Shown here in pieces: positions 6,412-9,250 of a DNA stretch of 9,250 bases. Under the pieces are notes generated by a model. That model did not search any database. It saw only the letters and a list, made by a program, of their open reading frames with translations, and had not been told where the DNA came from. A program made the position numbers and the translations under genes. This stretch comes from Clostridia bacterium (lineage in GTDB: Bacteria; Bacillota; Clostridia; Oscillospirales; CAG-272). The stretch covers positions 1 through 9,250 of the forward strand of contig JAGBTR010000269.1 in the NCBI GenBank assembly GCA_017631215.1, given 5' to 3'. Every line of letters starts with the position of its first letter. Position 1 is the stretch's first letter.

Positions 6412-6903
6412 TCAGCCCTTCCACTCGTAGTGCTTTTGCAGATACACCTGCGAGGGGGTTCTTTTGCGACCGAGCAACACAAGATAGCACATATCTCCCG
6501 GCTCGCTGCCGTCGTACAGCTCTATATAGTCGGCCCCCGGCACGGCGTAGGGAGAGTGGTTGCGAAAGTACAGATGATAGGTGACGTGCCCGTGCCTCCC
6601 TCCGCGCACGTGCCGACACTGCTTGTTCACGATCGCGTCCTCGACGACTGTGAATATTGAACGCAGTGTCAGGATCAGCTCGACAAGCAAATAGACCATA
6701 CCAACGAGCAGCATCAGGTTCACGAGAGCCAAAAAGCACGTCAGGATACCAAAGCCTATAGAACTGATGGCAAGTGCGGTCACAAGTGAGAGCACGATCA
6801 GCGCCGCAACCATGCCCGGCAGCGTCAGTTTCAAGTCGAACAGAATATGCTTGCGGATCAGCTCGGGGGTCAGTTCCCTTTTGCGGGGAGACTCGTCATA
6901 CAT
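6412..6903 (-). CDS. Two-helix membrane protein of unknown function, paralogue of the gene at 7521-8015
   Basis: A 163-residue protein of unrecognised family. After a charged N-terminus come two membrane segments (about 26-49 and 51-78, the first starting LTLPG) and a C-terminal soluble, probably beta-rich domain of about 85 residues. That domain shares a pattern with the protein at 7521-8015 at almost the same residue numbers: F84..VED, N93, GRH 102-104, YFR 112-114, GD 136-137, YLV 140-142 and VY....YE near the end. The chosen start, ATG 6903, lies 6 bases after AGGAGG (6910-6915) and overlaps the previous gene by 8 bases (ATGTATGA), which points to translational coupling. ATG 6909 abuts the ribosome binding site and is less likely; the frame stays open further upstream to 6960, but that lies inside the preceding gene. 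It is the last gene before the terminator. Both ends of the soluble domain are intact. Confidence 0.85.
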   Translation of the reverse strand: MYDESPRKRELTPELIRKHILFDLKLTLPGMVAALIVLSLVTALAISSIGFGILTCFLALVNLMLLVGMVYLLVELILTLRSIFTVVEDAIVNKQCRHVRGGRHGHVTYHLYFRNHSPYAVPGADYIELYDGSEPGDMCYLVLLGRKRTPSQVYLQKHYEWKG

Positions 6904-7492
6904 CGTCATCCTCCTCGGGGCTCTCCTGCCCCGCCATCGTGAATGGATCGCTCGGATCATCTGACGGCTCGGGCGGCAATGTTTTGAGCTTATAGCAGGC
7001 GTGGACGCCCAAGGCGAGGCAGATGACGACCCACACGTGGAAGATCAGATCCGTCAGGGCATCGGCGTCAAAGCCGCCCAGCCAGAGCATGATCAGCGTG
7101 TCGGCGGTCATGAGCACGAGCGCGGCGACGAGCCAGCCTCCGCGCCACTTGCCCGACATCACGTAGCACAGCACGTACAGCGCGAGCATCAACACGGCGA
7201 TCACGATCGCGGCAATGAGGATCCCGTTGCCGAAAAACTCAAACGATTCAAATTCCTCACCGTAAAACTCGGCGGGAAATTTGCCGCACAGAAGCATGCC
7301 CATCAGCACGGTATAATAAGGCACGAAAACGGAAAACAGAAAATACGAATTGCCGCCGCTCGCCAGCAGGATGGCGTTGAGGACGGTGAGGGCGACCACG
7401 ATCAGCAGATTGACGCGGGCAGAGTGGTAACGCGACGCCAGCCTCGCGTGGGGCGAGAACGGCTCGGTACGTTGCTTGTTGAATAGTCCCAT
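6896..7492 (-). CDS. Five-helix membrane protein with acidic tail, unknown function
   Basis: A 198-residue integral membrane protein. A basic N-terminus (HARLASRYHSAR) precedes hydrophobic segments at about 27-46, 50-69, 88-112, 118-139 and 147-168, and a Pro-, Asp- and Glu-rich tail ends in EEDDDV. The stretch NSYFLFSVFVPYYTVLMGM followed by CGKFPAEFYGEE resembles uncharacterised membrane proteins I recall from gut Clostridia; no function is known to me. ATG 7492 is set by AAGGAGG (7500-7506) with 7 bases of spacing. The frame runs upstream to 7660, but that part lies over the preceding gene and reads as out-of-frame, Arg/Ser-rich sequence. The gene sits between two paralogues, 28 bases after the first and overlapping the second by 8 bases, so all three are surely co-expressed and may form one membrane complex (inference). 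Confidence 0.85.
   Translation of the reverse strand: MGLFNKQRTEPFSPHARLASRYHSARVNLLIVVALTVLNAILLASGGNSYFLFSVFVPYYTVLMGMLLCGKFPAEFYGEEFESFEFFGNGILIAAIVIAVLMLALYVLCYVMSGKWRGGWLVAALVLMTADTLIMLWLGGFDADALTDLIFHVWVVICLALGVHACYKLKTLPPEPSDDPSDPFTMAGQESPEEDDDV
6910..6915 (-). promoter_or_regulatory. Ribosome binding site deciding the start at 6903
   Basis: AGGAGG on the minus strand lies inside the coding sequence of the upstream gene. It abuts ATG 6909 with no spacing but has the normal 6 bases to ATG 6903, so it favours the second ATG. Confidence 0.75.
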
Positions 7493-7499
7493 AGTCAGA

Positions 7500-7506
7500 C
7501 CTCCTT
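7500..7506 (-). promoter_or_regulatory. Ribosome binding site deciding the start at 7492
   Basis: AAGGAGG on the minus strand, 7 bases before ATG 7492, shows that translation of the five-helix protein begins there and not at the upstream codons of the same frame, up to 7660. Confidence 0.85.
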
Positions 7507-7520
7507 GGATGGATGAGGTG

Positions 7521-8015
7521 TCAGGTACGGTCACGCACCTCGTAAATCTTTTTCGAATAGACGAATTGGATACCGCCCTTTTTACCCACGACCAGGTAGA
7601 AGGGGTCGCCGATCGAGGAATACTCCCACACGCTACCGTCCCATTCCATATTGACCTCATATTTACCGAATTCGCGAAAATACATCATATATTTCAGTCG
7701 ATGGTGCCGTCCGGTATACTCGAGCACCTCACGCATATTGATCAGCTCGTCCTCAACGATCAAAAAATCGTTGCTTTCGGTGCGTCCCAGCCGTCGAAAG
7801 CCGTCGATCAAGAGCACCACGATCGCCAGGATCAGCACATCACATAGGATGGGCAGGATATAGAAGAACCAATATTGGAAGAGAAAGAACAGGTTCGTCA
7901 AAGGGAGCACCGCGCACAGCGCGATCAGCCCCGGGAGCGACGCTCGGAAGCGGTTGTTCATTCGCTCGTGGATATCCCGCCGTGTGACGATGCTTTTCGT
8001 TTCTTTTTCCATCAT
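7521..8015 (-). CDS. Two-helix membrane protein of unknown function, paralogue of the gene at 6412-6903
   Basis: A 164-residue protein of unrecognised family: charged N-terminus (1-26), two membrane segments (about 27-46 and 49-70, the first starting SLPG) and a soluble, probably beta-rich C-terminal domain with FLIVEDELIN (84-93), GRHHRLKYMMYFR (102-114), GDPFYLV (136-142) and VYSKKIYE (152-159). The same landmarks recur at the same or nearly the same residue numbers in the gene at 6412-6903, so the two arose by duplication. By the positive-inside rule the basic N-terminus, and with two helices the C-terminal domain, should face the cytoplasm. The start is uncertain: TTG 8018, ATG 8015 and ATG 8012 follow one another with no ribosome binding site, and the reductase gene ends only 13 bases upstream, so translation may depend on coupling to it. 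ATG 8015 is chosen because it aligns the paralogues without a gap through most of their length. Confidence 0.85.
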   Translation of the reverse strand: MMEKETKSIVTRRDIHERMNNRFRASLPGLIALCAVLPLTNLFFLFQYWFFYILPILCDVLILAIVVLLIDGFRRLGRTESNDFLIVEDELINMREVLEYTGRHHRLKYMMYFREFGKYEVNMEWDGSVWEYSSIGDPFYLVVGKKGGIQFVYSKKIYEVRDRT

Positions 8016-8028
8016 CAAAAGCCGCGGA

Positions 8029-8829
8029 TCAGGGACGCAGACCCATACCGCCCTCGAGCGTGAGCGTTTCGCCGTTCATATACTTGAAGTCGGGGTTGGC
8101 AAGCTGGACGCAGACGCGACCGATCTCGGTCTCGGGGTCACCGAAATGACCTGCGGGCGGCATTTTGACGTTGGCCTTGAAGGCGTCGGGATATGCCTTC
8201 TCAAACTGCTCGAGTTGTGCCGTCCAAGCCAGGGGGCAGACGACGTTGGTATTGATGCCGTCCTTGGCCCACTCGGTGGCGGCCACGCGCGAAAGACCGC
8301 GGATGCCCTCCTTGGCGGCGGCGTAGGAGCACTGTCCGTAGTTGCCGAACAGACCTGCGCCCGAGGCAAAGTTGATGATAGCGCCCTGCGTCTCCTTGAG
8401 GTAGGGGTAGCAGGCCTTCATATAATAGAAGGTGGCGTAGAGACCCGAATACATCGCGAGGTCGAACTGCTCGGTGGTGTGATCCTGAATGGCCACGCCC
8501 GAGGCAGATGCCTGCGCGTTATTGATCAGCACGTCGATGCGACCGAACTCCTTGATGGCTGCCTCGGCAACGCCCTTGGCGATGGTCTCGTTATCCGAGC
8601 CTGCGGCGATATCGGCGGCCAGTGCCAGAACCTTGATGCCGTACTTCGCCTCCAGCTCCTCCTTGGCCTTTTCCAGCTTGGCGACGTTACGACCCGTAAT
8701 GACGAGGTTGGCGCCCTCCTTGGCGTAGGCGGTGGCGATGCCGTAGCCGATCGAGCCACAGCGTCCGTCGGACAGCGCGGCGTAGCCGACGCCCGTGATG
8801 ATTGCGGTTTTACCTTTCAAAAAGCTCAT
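8029..8829 (-). CDS. Short-chain dehydrogenase/reductase (SDR) with an enlarged glycine loop
   Basis: A 266-residue cytosolic, NAD(P)-dependent oxidoreductase of classical SDR size. The active site is present: Ser156 (NFASGAG), Tyr169 and Lys173 (YAAAK). The nucleotide loop is unusual: TGVG at 12-15 is followed by an extra stretch before GSIGYGIA (25-32), about 9 residues longer than the usual TGxxxGIG and with the SIxYGIA ending of FabI-type enoyl reductases. NNAG is NNAQ (103-106). The TGRN after the second strand (45-48) puts Arg where NADP(H)-preferring members carry it. The C-terminus (NGETLTLEGGMGL) is typical. The substrate is unknown; 3-oxoacyl-ACP reductase or alcohol dehydrogenase names would be guesses. 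ATG 8829 is set by AAAGGAG (8839-8845) with 9 bases of spacing; the frame stays open upstream to 8886, but that part has no ribosome binding site. It is the first gene of a four-gene unit, 13 bases ahead of the membrane-protein trio. No convincing promoter is seen directly upstream. Confidence 0.9.
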   Translation of the reverse strand: MSFLKGKTAIITGVGYAALSDGRCGSIGYGIATAYAKEGANLVITGRNVAKLEKAKEELEAKYGIKVLALAADIAAGSDNETIAKGVAEAAIKEFGRIDVLINNAQASASGVAIQDHTTEQFDLAMYSGLYATFYYMKACYPYLKETQGAIINFASGAGLFGNYGQCSYAAAKEGIRGLSRVAATEWAKDGINTNVVCPLAWTAQLEQFEKAYPDAFKANVKMPPAGHFGDPETEIGRVCVQLANPDFKYMNGETLTLEGGMGLRP

Positions 8830-9250
8830 ATTTATTTCTCCTTTTATGAATTTACAAATTGGGGGGTAGGGGGGGAGATAGGGCAAGGCTAAATTATGTA
8901 CATCTTCTTCCCTTTACCCTCACACAGCCGCTCCGCGGCGCGTTCGGGGCTGTACGTCTTCATTCTTTGCCTTGTGGCAAAGAACGAAGCAAGAAAACCG
9001 AACTCGGCAAGCCGAGTTCCCAGAGATTTTGCTTGCTCACTTGCGTGAGCATCGCGCAAGCGCGAACGCAAAACTCTTGCGGGGCTCTGCCCTTTGGATT
9101 CCCGTGGTGCTAAGCGTCAACTATCAATATTTCCGCCCCGAGGCAAAAATGTTTGTCAACATTTTTCCTCGGTTGCGAAAATGACCTTCGTTAAACTAAA
9201 TTTCGCGTCGGGAAATCCAAAGATTCCCCTCCTACAAGGGTTCATTGATG
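8830..9250. other. Non-coding right end of the window, 421 bases
   Basis: No credible gene is present on either strand. From left to right it holds the ribosome binding site of the reductase gene (8839-8845), a G-run GGGGGGTAGGGGGGG (8861-8875, C-rich in the reductase leader), a minus-strand CATAAT hexamer near 8893-8898 without a matching -35 box, and then the stem-loop chain annotated separately. The last 28 bases, after 9222, show nothing recognisable. The promoter of the reductase operon may lie inside this region or beyond the window. Confidence 0.6.
8924..9222. repeat. Chain of consecutive stem-loops, possible structured RNA or composite intergenic repeat
   Basis: Perfect or near-perfect inverted repeats follow one another: ACAGCC/GGCTGT (8924-8953), TTCTTTGCC/GGCAAAGAA (8963-8984), GAACTCGGC/GCCGAGTTC (9000-9019), TGCTCAC/GTGAGCA (9034-9051), TCGCG/CGCGA (9052-9065), CGCAA/TTGCG (9067-9081), GGGC/GCCC (9082-9092) and a 15-bp stem with one bulge (9138-9172, AAAAATGTT/AACATTTTT extended by CCGAGG/CCTCGG). 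CTTTGGATTCCCG (9092-9104) can also pair over a distance with CGGGAAATCCAAAG (9209-9222) with one bulged A, enclosing the last hairpin. Such density is far beyond chance. It may be a dispersed intergenic repeat of Clostridia or a non-coding RNA; I recognise no known RNA family. Confidence 0.55.

Noticed and set aside
7493..7660. N-terminal extension of the five-helix protein
   Set aside because: It overlaps the upstream gene in another frame, and a strong AAGGAGG fixes the start at 7492.
8830..8886. N-terminal extension of the reductase
   Set aside because: It would translate the C-run leader (PPYPP) and has no ribosome binding site, whereas AAAGGAG fits ATG 8829 and the family's usual N-terminus.
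7954..8892. Plus-strand open frame of 312 residues
   Set aside because: It is antisense to the reductase, whose SDR motifs are clear on the minus strand.
8889..9071. Minus-strand frame of 60 residues in the right-end region
   Set aside because: It is made of the stem-loop chain and has no ribosome binding site or recognisable fold; it is more likely repeat-derived than coding.

Overview
The window looks like a chromosomal segment of a G+C-rich member of the Clostridia (Firmicutes), probably a gut-type lineage related to Oscillospirales or Christensenellales. The support is strong AGGAGG-type ribosome binding sites before almost every gene, TTGCAA-17-TATAAT sigma-A-like promoters, U-rich intrinsic terminators, a TAXI-type TRAP transporter with a lipoprotein binding subunit, and intergenic hairpin repeats of a kind I associate with gut Clostridia. 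The genus cannot be fixed from the sequence.

Left end (1-782, plus strand): the 3' end of a protein with a phage-structural-like N-terminal motif and a discoidin-like beta domain, then a 77-residue two-helix membrane protein that resembles a small holin. This looks like the right edge of a prophage or a remnant; no endolysin follows. Next come a twin-hairpin repeat (820-887) and a perfect 28-base palindrome that terminates the converging minus-strand gene.

All other genes (1023-8829) lie on the minus strand in three transcription units, each with an intrinsic terminator. Read in the direction of transcription:
(1) 8829 to 6412: a short-chain dehydrogenase/reductase followed by three tightly packed small membrane proteins of unknown function. 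The first and third are paralogues of almost identical length and layout, flanking an unrelated five-helix protein. Terminator at 6292-6339.
(2) 6188 to 3206: a TAXI-family TRAP solute-binding lipoprotein and its fused 4TM/12TM permease, making a complete ion-coupled uptake system for an unidentified, probably organic-acid-like, substrate. A clear promoter has a TGTATACA palindrome where transcription should start, and a stem-loop separates the two genes. Terminator at 3152-3199.
(3) 2894 to 1023: a 623-residue secreted, membrane-anchored surface protein with a CBM9-like domain, a second beta-sandwich domain, a helical segment, a Pro/Glu/Thr repeat stalk and a C-terminal membrane anchor. It has its own promoter and a structured leader of about 100 bases.

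The right end (8830-9250) has no convincing gene. It holds a G-run and a dense chain of stem-loops.

Most interesting are the paralogue-spacer-paralogue membrane trio coupled to the reductase, the stem-loop chain at 8924-9222, and the candidate operator of the TRAP operon. I see no CRISPR array, tRNA, rRNA or insertion sequence.
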